Origin: Lelliottia wanjuensis
GTDB taxonomy: Bacteria > Pseudomonadota > Gammaproteobacteria > Enterobacterales > Enterobacteriaceae
Reading direction: 5' to 3'
Assembly: GCF_030238365.1 (NCBI RefSeq)
Contig: NZ_JASSOT010000074.1
Span: 1 to 38,683, forward strand
Length of the DNA: 38,683 bases
The notes below the pieces were generated by a model. That model was not told the origin of the DNA and ran no database searches. It saw only the letters and a list, made by a program, of their open reading frames with translations. Position numbers and translations under genes: made by a program. This document shows positions 22,101 to 32,596 of the stretch, one piece after another (position 1 is the first letter of the stretch; each line of letters begins with the position of its first letter).

Positions 22101-23050
22101 TGTGCGGTCCTGAATTTAATGCTGTCAGCAATACGCTTCGCCGTTTGCGGGGGAAGTTCACCCACAATGGTGATTTCGGCGTTGTCGCGCACGGTGGTGC
22201 TCACGGTCCGACGGCCGGTGCGCAGCATTTGATCGCTGCTGTTCGCCGTCGCGCGGTTGATATTCACCGAGAAGCTGAACAGGCCATCAGAATAGAGACG
22301 AGACTCAACCGGCGTTTCAATGGTCGGCAGCTGGCGACGACTGCTGGAGATTTCGCTGAACCCTTGCGGGATCCAGGATGGCACCCAGTTGAAATTCACC
22401 GTATCGCCCGCGGGCACTGACAGCAGCGGCGGAAGGCTCGCTTTCGCCAGATTCTGCATGCTGTTGCCCACCTGACCATCCACCGTGAAGGAGATGACGC
22501 GGAACTGTTCCAGCGTTTCGCCGTCACGATCGAGGAGATCAACGCGCATAGGGAGTTTGCTTTCCGCATCCATCCACACGATGTAGCTGTAACGCGTGCC
22601 GTCTCTCGCCACGACGCGAATCACTTCGCACAGCCGGTCCGCGATACGCGTGCGGCCAACGGAGATGAAATCGTAGTATGGGGACAGACGTTTAAAATCG
22701 GTATAGATGAGAGCCGGAAGCGAATCGACAATATAATCGCCATTGAGCGTGAACGGCTCAAGGCCTGGCTCGAAATAGCTGATTTCATTGCCGCGCTGAA
22801 CAACTTCACGGCGCGGGCCGTCGAGTTGTAAAAGCTGGGCAAGCGGCTGGTTATCAAGTCGGGCATGGCGGTAGCGTAACGACTCTACACCCTGCTTGTT
22901 GATACTGATAAAGGCCAACTCGTAGTTGAGTGACTGGCTCGCCATATTCATCTGCTGCAACAACGCCCCGGACGATAAATCAGCCGAGGCGTTGGCAGAG
23001 AAGAACAGGCTACCCGCCACTAAGGACATGGCGCACCAAAGTTGCTTCAT
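22097..23050 (-). CDS. rseB: Periplasmic sigma-E regulator RseB
   Basis: The 317-residue protein has a signal peptide with cleavage predicted after ANASA (residue 23). The rest consists of a large LolA/LppX-like domain and a smaller C-terminal domain. It binds the periplasmic part of RseA and blocks DegS cleavage until lipopolysaccharide intermediates displace it. Its ATG shares one base with the rseA stop (TAATG). Length matches E. coli (318 aa). Confidence 0.97.
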   Translation of the reverse strand: MKQLWCAMSLVAGSLFFSANASADLSSGALLQQMNMASQSLNYELAFISINKQGVESLRYRHARLDNQPLAQLLQLDGPRREVVQRGNEISYFEPGLEPFTLNGDYIVDSLPALIYTDFKRLSPYYDFISVGRTRIADRLCEVIRVVARDGTRYSYIVWMDAESKLPMRVDLLDRDGETLEQFRVISFTVDGQVGNSMQNLAKASLPPLLSVPAGDTVNFNWVPSWIPQGFSEISSSRRQLPTIETPVESRLYSDGLFSFSVNINRATANSSDQMLRTGRRTVSTTVRDNAEITIVGELPPQTAKRIADSIKFRTAQ

Positions 23051-23703
23051 TACTGCGATTGCGTTCCTAAAGTTTGGTTTCCTGGCACTTGCACACCAGC
23101 CTGCTGGGTCTGTGCCTGCTCAAACTGGAGCTGCTCAGAGTGCAGACGACGCTGCAACTCATAGTCCTGCAGCATCGCATTAATGCGACGACGCTGTTCC
23201 TGAACCTGCTGTTGCTGGCCCGGGCTGACTGATGCATCGGCGGCTGGCACACCCAAACTAACCGGACTTGCTTTACCCATCATCGGCAGTGTGTTGAACA
23301 CTGGCGCTTCAGGCTGCTGGTTAGCTTCTGATTGACCGTTATAGTGCTGGACGCCAACGATAACTGCAAGCGATACGCATGCAGCCACACCCATTTGGGT
23401 GAGTTGACTGGCCCACGGACGCACTTTTTTCCAGAATGGCATCTTCTGCCATTGATGCGGCGCAGGTTGGGCTTCAGGAATCAGCGGAGTGGTCTGATGT
23501 ACAGGCTCGTTCTCAATTGCCGCCATTACGCGGGCAGAGATATCGAAATGGAGAACATCGCCCGTATCACCGCGCATAGAGTCGCGGATGAGATGGTAAC
23601 TCTCCCAGGTCTTTTGCATCTCGGGAGAGTGAGAGAGCTCGTTGAGCAGCTCACTGTCCAGCGTTTCACCATCCATTAAAGCGGAAAGTTTTTCTTTCTG
23701 CAT
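23050..23703 (-). CDS. rseA: Anti-sigma-E factor RseA
   Basis: The 217-residue membrane protein has a cytoplasmic domain that holds RpoE (1-66), one membrane helix at about 101-119 and a periplasmic domain with a Gln-rich, RseB-binding stretch near 165-200. The DegS cut site V148-S149 (ASPVSLG) and the RseP site A108-C109 are conserved at the same numbers as in E. coli. I chose the ATG at 23703 (MQKEKLSALMDGE). The longer frame upstream overlaps rpoE and lacks support. There are 31 bp between rpoE and rseA. Confidence 0.97.
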   Translation of the reverse strand: MQKEKLSALMDGETLDSELLNELSHSPEMQKTWESYHLIRDSMRGDTGDVLHFDISARVMAAIENEPVHQTTPLIPEAQPAPHQWQKMPFWKKVRPWASQLTQMGVAACVSLAVIVGVQHYNGQSEANQQPEAPVFNTLPMMGKASPVSLGVPAADASVSPGQQQQVQEQRRRINAMLQDYELQRRLHSEQLQFEQAQTQQAGVQVPGNQTLGTQSQ

Positions 23704-23734
23704 GCCTAATACCTTTTCCAGTATCCCGCTATCG

Positions 23735-24310
23735 TCAACGCCTGATAAGCGGTTGAACTTTATTATCAATAGCTTCTCGCGCACGGAAGATTCGCGAACG
23801 AACCGTTCCGACCGGACAATCCATGATGGCCGCTATCTCTTCATAGCTGAGTCCATCAAGCTCCCGCAAGGTAATTGCCATGCGTAAATCTTCCGGGAGT
23901 GCCTCGATCGTGCGAAAAACGATTTGTCTCAGTTCTTCTGACAACATTAAGTTCTCAGGGTTCGAAATTTCTTTCAACGCGCCGCCGCTTTCGAAGTTTT
24001 CAGCGTCAATGGCATCCACATCACTAGACGGCGGACGACGGCCCTGAGCGACCAGATAATTCTTTGCTGTATTGACTGCAATACGATACAGCCAGGTGTA
24101 AAAAGCACTATCTCCCCGGAAAGAATCCAGCGCACGATAGGCCTTTATAAAAGACTCTTGTACCACATCAGGAACGTCTCCTGACGGCACGTAGCGGGAC
24201 ACCAGACTCGCCACTTTATGCTGGTAGCGCACTACCAGTAAGTTAAAGGCTTTCTGATCTCCCTTCTGGACCCGTTCAACCAGGACCTGGTCCGTTAACT
24301 GCTCGCTCAT
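23735..24310 (-). CDS. rpoE: RNA polymerase sigma-E factor
   Basis: The 191-residue ECF sigma factor directs the envelope stress response. Region 2 includes FNLLVVRYQHKVASLVSRYV and YTWLYRIAVNTAKNYL. Region 4 carries the helix-turn-helix YEEIAAIMDCPVGTVRSRIFRAREA. The ATG at 24310 gives the E. coli length. The stop codon of a 34-codon upstream frame overlaps this ATG. Transcription comes from its own sigma-E promoter at 24395-24422 and probably from a sigma-70 promoter further upstream. Confidence 0.99.
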   Translation of the reverse strand: MSEQLTDQVLVERVQKGDQKAFNLLVVRYQHKVASLVSRYVPSGDVPDVVQESFIKAYRALDSFRGDSAFYTWLYRIAVNTAKNYLVAQGRRPPSSDVDAIDAENFESGGALKEISNPENLMLSEELRQIVFRTIEALPEDLRMAITLRELDGLSYEEIAAIMDCPVGTVRSRIFRAREAIDNKVQPLIRR

Positions 24311-24411
24311 CCGAGGTAATGTCTCCCCAAACCTAAATTCCACGCGTTATCGAAACGCCACTCTAAAAACACTGCAATGTGAGCAAGCACGAGGTTAGAG
24401 GGTCTATTCAT
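24307..24411 (-). CDS. Small ORF overlapping the rpoE start, leader-peptide candidate
   Basis: An ATG at 24411 opens a 34-codon frame (MNRPSNLVLAHIAVFLEWRF...HYLG) whose TGA overlaps the rpoE ATG by 4 bp (ATGA). A leader ORF translationally coupled to rpoE (rseD) has been described for E. coli. This one is shorter than the 51 codons I recall, and the frame is closed upstream by a stop. The ATG lies in the sigma-E promoter spacer, so only transcripts from further upstream would include it. From the sigma-E start, an internal GTG (codon 8) could be used. No clear Shine-Dalgarno is seen. Confidence 0.4.
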   Translation of the reverse strand: MNRPSNLVLAHIAVFLEWRFDNAWNLGLGRHYLG

Positions 24412-24422
24412 CAATAAGTTCC
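24395..24422 (-). promoter_or_regulatory. Sigma-E-dependent promoter of rpoE
   Basis: On the minus strand GGAACTT (24416-24422) is followed after 16 bases by TCTAA (24395-24399), an excellent match to the sigma-E consensus GGAACTT-N16-TCTRA. It explains positive autoregulation of rpoE. Confidence 0.9.
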
Positions 24423-24472
24423 GTTACGCGTTTGTTTTTGTCCATCGTGTCGCAGACTGTTCATTTTCTCTC

Positions 24473-24501
24473 ATTATAAGTCTGTTAACGATACGTACCC
24501 A
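24473..24501 (-). promoter_or_regulatory. Candidate sigma-70 promoter upstream of rpoE
   Basis: TATAAT on the minus strand (24473-24478) has a weak -35, TGGGTA (24496-24501), 17 bp upstream. Its transcript would include the small leader ORF. Confidence 0.45.
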
Positions 24502-24690
24502 GTTTCTGATAAGAAATGGCATTTTTGCAGCCAGAAGAGTACCGCAACACAGGGTTTATTTCACCACATAATCTGAAGCTAACGATCTGCTTCGCAAAAT
24601 ATTTTCGTTCTTTTACGTGTTTTTTGAGCTTGCGTTTATGTTTAGGCTGCGCAACACCACTCAAAAAAAACGTGCGATTCATCGCATTCG
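24502..24690. other. Middle of the rpoE-nadB divergent gap
   Basis: This part of the 425-bp intergenic gap is AT-rich. It contains short open frames on both strands without ribosome sites or recognisable products. I see no further feature. Confidence 0.5.
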
Positions 24691-24692
24691 GG

Positions 24693-24701
24693 TGCTATTC
24701 T
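24693..24701 (+). promoter_or_regulatory. nadB extended -10 promoter
   Basis: TGCTATTCT is an extended -10 (TG-N-TATTCT), 35 bp before the nadB ATG. Transcription would start near 24708, just before the NadR box. Confidence 0.5.
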
Positions 24702-24711
24702 GGCCAAACAC

Positions 24712-27077
<2,366 letters not shown>

Positions 27078-27179
27078 GTCAAAGCAACCTTCTTAAATAA
27101 AACCGGATTAGCATAGGGGAAAGCGAAGTGGCGGAAAAGGGATATCCACAAACAGATGAAGATTGCAGCCATAACGTCT

Positions 27180-27185
27180 ATAATC
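27180..27185 (+). promoter_or_regulatory. Putative -10 element of srmB
   Basis: TATAAT, 23 bp before the srmB ATG, would give a very short 5' leader containing the AGAGG ribosome site. No good -35 is evident. Confidence 0.5.
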
Positions 27186-27208
27186 AGCGCCCCACACAGA
27201 GGTAGAAC

Positions 27209-28540
27209 ATGACTGTAACGACTTTTTCCGAACTTGAACTCGATGAGTGCCTGCTGGAAGCTCTCCAGAATAAAGGCTTCACACGCCCAACTGCCATCCA
27301 GGCGGCTGCTATTCCGCCTGCGTTAGAAGGCCGTGATGTACTCGGTTCTGCGCCGACAGGCACCGGTAAAACGGCGGCATATTTGCTGCCTGTCTTGCAG
27401 CATCTGATCGACTTTCCTCGCAAGAAATCTGGCCCACCGCGCATTCTGATCCTGACACCGACACGTGAATTAGCCGTGCAGGTGGCAGAGCATGCGCGTG
27501 AACTGGCCGCGAATACGCATCTGGATATCGCCACCATCACCGGTGGTGTCGCCTATATGAACCACGCCGAAGTGTTCAGTGAGAACCAGGATATCGTGGT
27601 CGCGACAACCGGACGCCTGATGCAGTACATCAAAGAAGAAAACTTTGACTGCCGTGCGGTGGAAACGCTGATCCTCGATGAAGCAGACCGTATGCTGGAA
27701 CTCGGTTTTGCGCAGGACATCGAACACATTGCGGGCGAAACGCGCTGGCGCAAACAGACGATGCTCTTCTCCGCCACCCTGGAAGGTGACGCGATCAAAG
27801 ACTTCGCCGAGCGTCTGCTGAATGAGCCGGCTGAGGTGTCCGCTACGCCGTCCACGCGTGAGCGCAAGAAGATCCACCAGTGGTATTACCGCGCCGATAA
27901 CCTTGAGCACAAAGTCGAGCTGCTCAAGCACCTGCTGAAACAGGATGACACCACGCGTACCATCGTGTTTGTGCGTAAGCGCGAGCGTGTGCATGAGCTG
28001 GCGAATATGCTGCGTTCCGCAGGTATCGACAACTGCTATCTTGAAGGCGATATGCCGCAGGCGAAGCGTACCGAGGGGATTAAACGTCTGACCGAAGGTC
28101 GCGTCAACGTGCTGGTTGCCACTGACGTCGCGGCGCGCGGGATTGATATTCCTGATGTCAGCCACGTTATTAACTTCGACATGCCGCGCACGGGCGACAC
28201 CTATCTGCACCGTATCGGTCGTACTGGTCGTGCGGGCCGTAAAGGCACCGCGATCTCTCTGGTCGAAGCGCACGATTACATGCTGCTGCTGAAAGTGGGT
28301 CGTTACATCGAAGAGCCGGTGAAAGCCCGCGTCATTGATGAACTGCGTCCTACCACGCGTGCGCCGAGCGAGAAGATGACGGGTAAACCGTCCAAGAAAG
28401 TGCTCGCGAAACGTGCCGAGAAGAAAAAAGAAGAAGCGAAAGAGAAGCCGCGCGTGAAGAATCGCCATCGCGATGCCAAAAACATTGGCAAGCGTCGTAA
28501 GCCAAGCGGTACGCCGCCGACTTCACAAAACGAAGAGTAA
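27209..28540 (+). CDS. srmB: ATP-dependent RNA helicase SrmB
   Basis: The 443-residue DEAD-box helicase helps early 50S ribosome assembly. It contains the Q motif region (GFTRPTAIQ), Walker A APTGTGKT (48-55), DEAD (157-160), SAT (188-190) and HRIGRTGRAGRKG. The C-terminal tail from about 385 is strongly basic (KKVLAKRAEKKKEEAKEKPR) and likely contacts rRNA. It is a single gene with its own promoter and ends at a bidirectional terminator shared with grcA. Confidence 0.98.
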   Translation: MTVTTFSELELDECLLEALQNKGFTRPTAIQAAAIPPALEGRDVLGSAPTGTGKTAAYLLPVLQHLIDFPRKKSGPPRILILTPTRELAVQVAEHARELAANTHLDIATITGGVAYMNHAEVFSENQDIVVATTGRLMQYIKEENFDCRAVETLILDEADRMLELGFAQDIEHIAGETRWRKQTMLFSATLEGDAIKDFAERLLNEPAEVSATPSTRERKKIHQWYYRADNLEHKVELLKHLLKQDDTTRTIVFVRKRERVHELANMLRSAGIDNCYLEGDMPQAKRTEGIKRLTEGRVNVLVATDVAARGIDIPDVSHVINFDMPRTGDTYLHRIGRTGRAGRKGTAISLVEAHDYMLLLKVGRYIEEPVKARVIDELRPTTRAPSEKMTGKPSKKVLAKRAEKKKEEAKEKPRVKNRHRDAKNIGKRRKPSGTPPTSQNEE

Positions 28541-28570
28541 AAAAAAGCCGGGTTCATCACCCGGCTTTTT
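28541..28570. terminator. Bidirectional terminator between srmB and grcA
   Basis: AAGCCGGG pairs with CCCGGCTT around a 7-base loop, with an A run on the left and a T run on the right. It can therefore stop srmB (plus) and grcA (minus). Confidence 0.9.
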
Positions 28571-28592
28571 ATTTCCCCCAAGACCTCAAGTC

Positions 28593-28976
28593 TTACAGGC
28601 TTTCAGTAAAGGTACGTGCAATAACGTCACGCTGCTGTTCTGGAGTCAGAGAGTTGAAGCGTACCGCGTAGCCAGAAACACGAATGGTCAGCTGCGGGTA
28701 TTTTTCTGGGTTCTTCACCGCATCTTCCAGGGTTTCGCGACGCAGAACGTTAACGTTCAGGTGCTGACCACCTTCCACACGAACTTCCGGCTGGATGTCC
28801 ATTGGGATTTCACGGTATTCGATTTCGCCCAGTTTGTTAACCGGCACGATTTCGTCTTCAGCAAAACCGGCTTTCGCGACCACACAACGCGCTTCGCCTT
28901 TTTCGCTGTCCAGCAGCCAGAAAGAGTTCAGCAGATCGTCATTTGCAGCTTTAGTAATCTGGATACCTGTAATCAT
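28593..28976 (-). CDS. grcA: Autonomous glycyl radical cofactor GrcA (YfiD)
   Basis: The 127-residue protein resembles the C-terminus of pyruvate formate-lyase and replaces the damaged glycyl radical domain after oxygen exposure. The radical Gly102 is in [20 protein letters not shown]. The upstream region holds two FNR boxes, 53 bp apart, matching the -40.5/-93.5 layout of E. coli yfiD. The ATG has AGG at the expected distance. Confidence 0.98.
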   Translation of the reverse strand: MITGIQITKAANDDLLNSFWLLDSEKGEARCVVAKAGFAEDEIVPVNKLGEIEYREIPMDIQPEVRVEGGQHLNVNVLRRETLEDAVKNPEKYPQLTIRVSGYAVRFNSLTPEQQRDVIARTFTESL

Positions 28977-29084
28977 GTTATGCCTCCAGGGCTACATTAA
29001 TTTATGGATGTCGGCCTCTCGCGGCCAATTGGTAAAACCATTGTTGCTTGAGTGTATATATATCAGCCGCCACCCCATGATTCT

Positions 29085-29098
29085 TTGATTTAAATCAA
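29085..29098. promoter_or_regulatory. FNR site, proximal, grcA promoter
   Basis: TTGATTTAAATCAA is a perfect FNR box. With a start near 29051 its centre falls at about -40.5, the class II activation position. Confidence 0.88.
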
Positions 29099-29137
29099 CA
29101 AAAACCGCGACCACACAAAGTGTGTGGTTTGATTTTA

Positions 29138-29151
29138 TTGTTTTATATCAA
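29138..29151. promoter_or_regulatory. FNR site, distal, grcA promoter
   Basis: TTGTTTTATATCAA differs by one base from TTGAT-N4-ATCAA and lies 53 bp upstream of the proximal site, at about -93.5. The same spacing is known for E. coli yfiD, where the distal site reduces expression under full anaerobiosis. The remaining grcA-ung gap shows no other feature. Confidence 0.75.
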
Positions 29152-29290
29152 TTTACGACCACCGCAGAACCGCTCTTTTTTGAGTAATTCAAATTAAATT
29201 GAAAGACTTAGACGCAAATTTCGCGCGGAATTTTGCTCCCCTCTCTTAAAGGGTTAAGCTAGGCGCAATTGAGAGATGCAGGAGAGCATG

Positions 29291-29980
29291 ATGACAACCC
29301 CTTTGACATGGCATGACGTGCTGGCAGATGAAAAGCAGCAGCCCTATTTTGTGAATACGCTCAGCACGGTCGCCACAGAGCGGCAATCCGGTCAGACGAT
29401 CTATCCCCCGCAGAAAGATGTGTTTAACGCCTTCCGTTATACCGAACTGAATGATGTGAAAGTGGTGATCCTCGGTCAGGACCCTTACCACGGTCCGGGA
29501 CAGGCGCATGGTCTGGCTTTCTCGGTGCGTCCTGGGATTGCCACCCCGCCGTCGCTGCTGAATATGTATAAAGAGCTGGAAGGCTCGATGCCAGGGTTTA
29601 CCCGTCCGGCGCATGGCTATCTTGAGAGCTGGGCGCGTCAGGGCGTGCTGCTGCTTAACACAGTGTTAACGGTTCGGGCGGGACAGGCGCATTCTCATGC
29701 CAGCCTGGGCTGGGAAACCTTTACCGATAAAGTCATCAGCCTGATTAACGAACATTGTGAAGGGGTGGTGTTTTTACTCTGGGGCGCACATGCGCAGAAG
29801 AAAGGGGCGATCATTGATACTCAGCGTCATCACGTGCTGAAAGCGCCACACCCTTCGCCGCTGTCGGCTCACCGCGGATTCTTTGGCTGTAACCACTTTG
29901 TGCTGGCGAATGAATGGCTGGAAAAACGCAACGAAGCGCCGATTGACTGGATGCCCGTGTTACCGGCTGAAAGCGAATAA
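29291..29980 (+). CDS. ung: Uracil-DNA glycosylase
   Basis: The 229-residue enzyme removes uracil from DNA. It contains the catalytic Asp64 in GQDPYHG, the uracil-recognition asparagine in LLLNTVLTV, and His187 in [11 protein letters not shown] chose the ATG at 29291, because GGAG lies 6 bases upstream and the length equals E. coli Ung. The adjacent ATG at 29288 is too close to that site. It is a single gene. Confidence 0.97.
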   Translation: MTTPLTWHDVLADEKQQPYFVNTLSTVATERQSGQTIYPPQKDVFNAFRYTELNDVKVVILGQDPYHGPGQAHGLAFSVRPGIATPPSLLNMYKELEGSMPGFTRPAHGYLESWARQGVLLLNTVLTVRAGQAHSHASLGWETFTDKVISLINEHCEGVVFLLWGAHAQKKGAIIDTQRHHVLKAPHPSPLSAHRGFFGCNHFVLANEWLEKRNEAPIDWMPVLPAESE

Positions 29981-29994
29981 CGATTAATCAATGA

Positions 29995-30060
29995 GTAGGC
30001 CGGATAAGGCGTAGCCGCCATCCGGCAAAATGCCCGGCAGCGAGATGCTAACCGGGCATA
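29995..30060. repeat. BIME with two REP elements between ung and yfiF
   Basis: The first element (29995-30026, GTAGGCCGGATAAGG...CGCCATCCGGC) is a classic REP palindrome. A second, TGCCCGGC...GCTAACCGGGCA (30031-30058), follows in the opposite sense. The pair lies between convergent genes and may block transcription or bind gyrase or IHF. No other terminator is seen for ung or yfiF. Confidence 0.88.
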
Positions 30061-30066
30061 TCAAAG

Positions 30067-31167
30067 CTAGGCTTTGTTCTGACGCCACCATTCAGCCAGC
30101 AGGACGCCGGTTGCAACGGAAACGTTGAGGCTTTCTACCTTGCCTGTCCCGTCGATTGAGACGCTCAGGTCGGCAGAAGAGAGTGCCGCATCAGACAGAC
30201 CATCACGTTCCTGACCCAGCACCAGCACCATCTTGCGCGGTAGCGTCGCTTTAAACAGCGGCGTACCTTTGTGGCTGGAGGTGGTCACGATAGAGTAACC
30301 CGCCTGGCGGAACTCTTCGATGGCATCAAGAACACTTTCGCCCGTAATCGGCTGTACGTGTTCCGCCCCACCCTCGGCAGTACGAATCGCCGCACCGGAT
30401 TCGACAATTGCCGCATCCTGCAACAACACGCCTTTCACACCGAAATGGGCACAGCTACGCATCATCGCACCCAGATTGTGAGGGTTACCCACATCTTCCA
30501 GCGCCAGCACGCAGTCATCGGCATCCGCCTGACTGACCCACTGCTGCACGGTGGTGCCGTTACGTTTTTTGATCAGGAAGCAGACGCCACCGTGATGCTC
30601 GGTACCGGAAGCTTTGGTCAGCTCCGCGTCGTCTACCACATGGTAGGCTTTGCGGTTCGCCGCCATCCAGCGCAGGGCTTCTTTGAAACGCGGCGTGACG
30701 CTCTGGATAAACCAGGCGCGAACGATGCATTCAGGACGGCTCTGGAACAGGGCCTGACAGGCGTTCTCGCCGTAGACACGGGTCTCTTCAGCGCGTTGAC
30801 GGCGCAGAACTTCCGGATCGATAAAGCTCTTACCACTGATTCCACCGTGATCGGCTTTTGCCGGTGCTTCTTCACCCGGTGCGCGGGAAACCGTGCGCCA
30901 CGGGGATGCATCACGTGGGAAATCATCGCGAGGACGGTCGTCGCGACGGCGATCGTCACGCTTACGGTCATCACGTTTGCGGTCATCACCGCGGTTACTT
31001 CTGTTGTCATCGCGGGCGGGGCGACGGCCACCGTCTGCACGAGATGGACCCGGACGGCCCCCACCCTTTCCGGTACGCGGATTTTGGGTGCGTTTGTCAG
31101 AATCATCATCACTGCGGACATACATCACTTTGACCTTGCCGCTTTTATTCTTCAGTTCGTCGTTCAT
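30067..31167 (-). CDS. yfiF: SpoU-family RNA 2'-O-methyltransferase YfiF
   Basis: The 366-residue protein has an N-terminal basic, disordered part (about 1-100), a SpoU substrate-binding domain (about 120-200) and a SPOUT methyltransferase domain with the motifs [32 protein letters not shown] and [15 protein letters not shown]. The RNA target is unknown to me. The start is the ATG at 31167 ([11 protein letters not shown]). The N-terminal part carries an expanded Arg/Asp repeat (about 60-85) not found in the E. coli protein (345 aa), which accounts for the extra length. Confidence 0.93.
   Translation of the reverse strand: MNDELKNKSGKVKVMYVRSDDDSDKRTQNPRTGKGGGRPGPSRADGGRRPARDDNRSNRGDDRKRDDRKRDDRRRDDRPRDDFPRDASPWRTVSRAPGEEAPAKADHGGISGKSFIDPEVLRRQRAEETRVYGENACQALFQSRPECIVRAWFIQSVTPRFKEALRWMAANRKAYHVVDDAELTKASGTEHHGGVCFLIKKRNGTTVQQWVSQADADDCVLALEDVGNPHNLGAMMRSCAHFGVKGVLLQDAAIVESGAAIRTAEGGAEHVQPITGESVLDAIEEFRQAGYSIVTTSSHKGTPLFKATLPRKMVLVLGQERDGLSDAALSSADLSVSIDGTGKVESLNVSVATGVLLAEWWRQNKA
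30930..31000 (-). repeat. Coding tandem repeat in yfiF (Arg-Asp-Asp-Arg units)
   Basis: The reverse strand encodes consecutive [17 protein letters not shown] units, with about 15-bp DNA repeats (variants of CGGTCATCACG/CGATCGTCACG on the plus strand). It reads in frame, so it is a repeat of codons. Length changes in multiples of 15 bp would keep the frame. Confidence 0.8.
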
Positions 31168-31373
31168 GCTTTTCTCCACCAGCGCTGCGCGAAGCGCGCA
31201 GATTACCCGATGTGTCAGCGCATAGCCATTATTTCATACAAAAGCCTGTGACTATTGTTCCCATTGAATAAAACGCATTGTCGTTTCAAACAACCTCAAT
31301 GATAATGTGTAACATATCAGAAACATTATCGGCATTTTGCCGCTTTGTCCCACTGCTCTATCAGAGGTTAGTT

Positions 31374-31793
31374 ATGAATACCGTATGTGCCAACTGCCAG
31401 GCCCTCAATCGCATTCCGGATGACCGAATTGATGATGGGGCGAAATGCGGGCGTTGCGGTCATGAGCTTTTCGATGGCGACGTGATTAACGCAACCGGCG
31501 AAACCCTCGATAAATTGCTGAAAGACGATCTGCCGGTCGTGGTGGATTTCTGGGCGCCCTGGTGCGGCCCATGCCGTAACTTTGCGCCTATATTTGAAGA
31601 CGTCGCCGAAGAGCGCAGTGGGAAAATGCGCTTTGTGAAAGTGAACACCGAAGCGGAACGCGAACTGAGCGCCCGATTCCGCATCCGCAGTATTCCGACC
31701 ATCATGATTTTCAAGAAGGGTGAAGTCGTCGATATGCTCAATGGTGCCGTGCCAAAAGCGCCTTTTGAAAGCTGGCTGAACGAAACTCTCTGA
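31374..31793 (+). CDS. trxC: Thioredoxin 2
   Basis: The 139-residue protein has an N-terminal zinc-binding domain with Cys5, Cys8, Cys25 and Cys28, followed by a thioredoxin fold with active site WCGPC (63-67) and the cis-proline loop [10 protein letters not shown]. It reduces disulfides and responds to oxidative stress (OxyR in E. coli). The 206-bp upstream gap contains AT-rich half-site-like bases near 31299-31331 that could be an OxyR site, but I cannot confirm that. The start ATG at 31374 aligns with E. coli. A longer frame upstream lacks support. Confidence 0.98.
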   Translation: MNTVCANCQALNRIPDDRIDDGAKCGRCGHELFDGDVINATGETLDKLLKDDLPVVVDFWAPWCGPCRNFAPIFEDVAEERSGKMRFVKVNTEAERELSARFRIRSIPTIMIFKKGEVVDMLNGAVPKAPFESWLNETL

Positions 31794-31798
31794 CATTC

Positions 31799-31823
31799 AC
31801 GGGGCACCGCTTGTGCCCCGTTC
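31799..31823 (+). terminator. Hairpin after trxC
   Basis: ACGGGGCA pairs with TGCCCCGT, beginning 6 bases past the trxC stop. It is followed by TTCCTCCC rather than a pure T run, so termination may be partial. Confidence 0.6.
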
Positions 31824-31862
31824 CTCCCTCTGCGAGAATGGCGTTTTTTCTGCGCCTCTTCC

Positions 31863-32561
31863 ATGACTGATAACGCCGTACTTCAATTGCGCGCCGAACG
31901 CCTGGCGCGTGCGACCCGCCCTTTTCTTGCTCGTGGCAACCGCGTTCGCCGCTGTCAGCGCTGTCTTTTGCCGCAAAAGCAGTGCCTGTGCGACACCCTG
32001 ACGACCAGCCACGCGCAAAGCCGTTTCTGCCTGGTGATGTTCGATACCGAGCCGATGAAGCCCAGCAATACCGGGCGTCTGATCGCCGACATTCTGCCGA
32101 ATACCGCTGCGTTTCAGTGGTCGCGCACCGAGCCGCCGCAGGCCCTGCTCGATCTGGTTGCCAGCCCCGACTATCAGCCCATGGTGGTGTTCCCTGCATC
32201 TTATGCCGGTGAAAACCGCGAGGTGATTTCTGCGCCTGCGACAGGCAAACCGCCGCTGTTCATCATGCTGGATGGCACCTGGACCGAAGCGCGGAAAATG
32301 TTCCGCAAGAGCCCGTATCTGGATGCGCTGCCGGTGATCTCCGTCGATCTGTCACGCGTTTCCGCCTATCGCCTGCGCGAAGCCCACGCCGAGGGGCAAT
32401 ATTGTACGGCAGAAGTGGCGATCGCCCTGCTGGATCTGGCGCAGGATACGTTGGCCGCGACCGCGCTGGGCAACCATTTTTCCTGCTTCCGCGAGCGCTA
32501 TCTGGCAGGAAAACCCACACATCAGGCCAGCATCACAGCAGAAGAGCCGGAAAGCGTTTAA
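31863..32561 (+). CDS. tapT: tRNA-uridine aminocarboxypropyltransferase TapT (YfiP)
   Basis: The 232-residue DTW-domain protein transfers the 3-amino-3-carboxypropyl group of SAM to U47 of tRNAs (acp3U) in E. coli. It has four Cys (31, 34, 41, 43 in CQRCLLPQKQCLC) that are likely zinc ligands, and the motif DGTW at 137-140. DTEPMKPSNTGRLI and FPASYAGENREV flank this core. It is followed 35 bp later by pat. Confidence 0.95.
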   Translation: MTDNAVLQLRAERLARATRPFLARGNRVRRCQRCLLPQKQCLCDTLTTSHAQSRFCLVMFDTEPMKPSNTGRLIADILPNTAAFQWSRTEPPQALLDLVASPDYQPMVVFPASYAGENREVISAPATGKPPLFIMLDGTWTEARKMFRKSPYLDALPVISVDLSRVSAYRLREAHAEGQYCTAEVAIALLDLAQDTLAATALGNHFSCFRERYLAGKPTHQASITAEEPESV

Positions 32562-32596
32562 AATCATCAGGTCACTCGCGTTTACAGGAGACTTGT

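Noticed and set aside
28303..28581. Antisense frame at the 3' end of srmB
   Set aside because: A shadow of the Lys-rich tail and terminator, giving a Phe/Ser-rich product.
30925..31030. Regular short repeats that could be read as a CRISPR-like array
   Set aside because: The repeats are in frame within yfiF, with no unique spacers, and encode Arg/Asp units.
32402..32596. Extension of pat into tapT
   Set aside because: The added residues come from another frame of tapT. The ATG at 32597 has CAGGAG and gives the known length.
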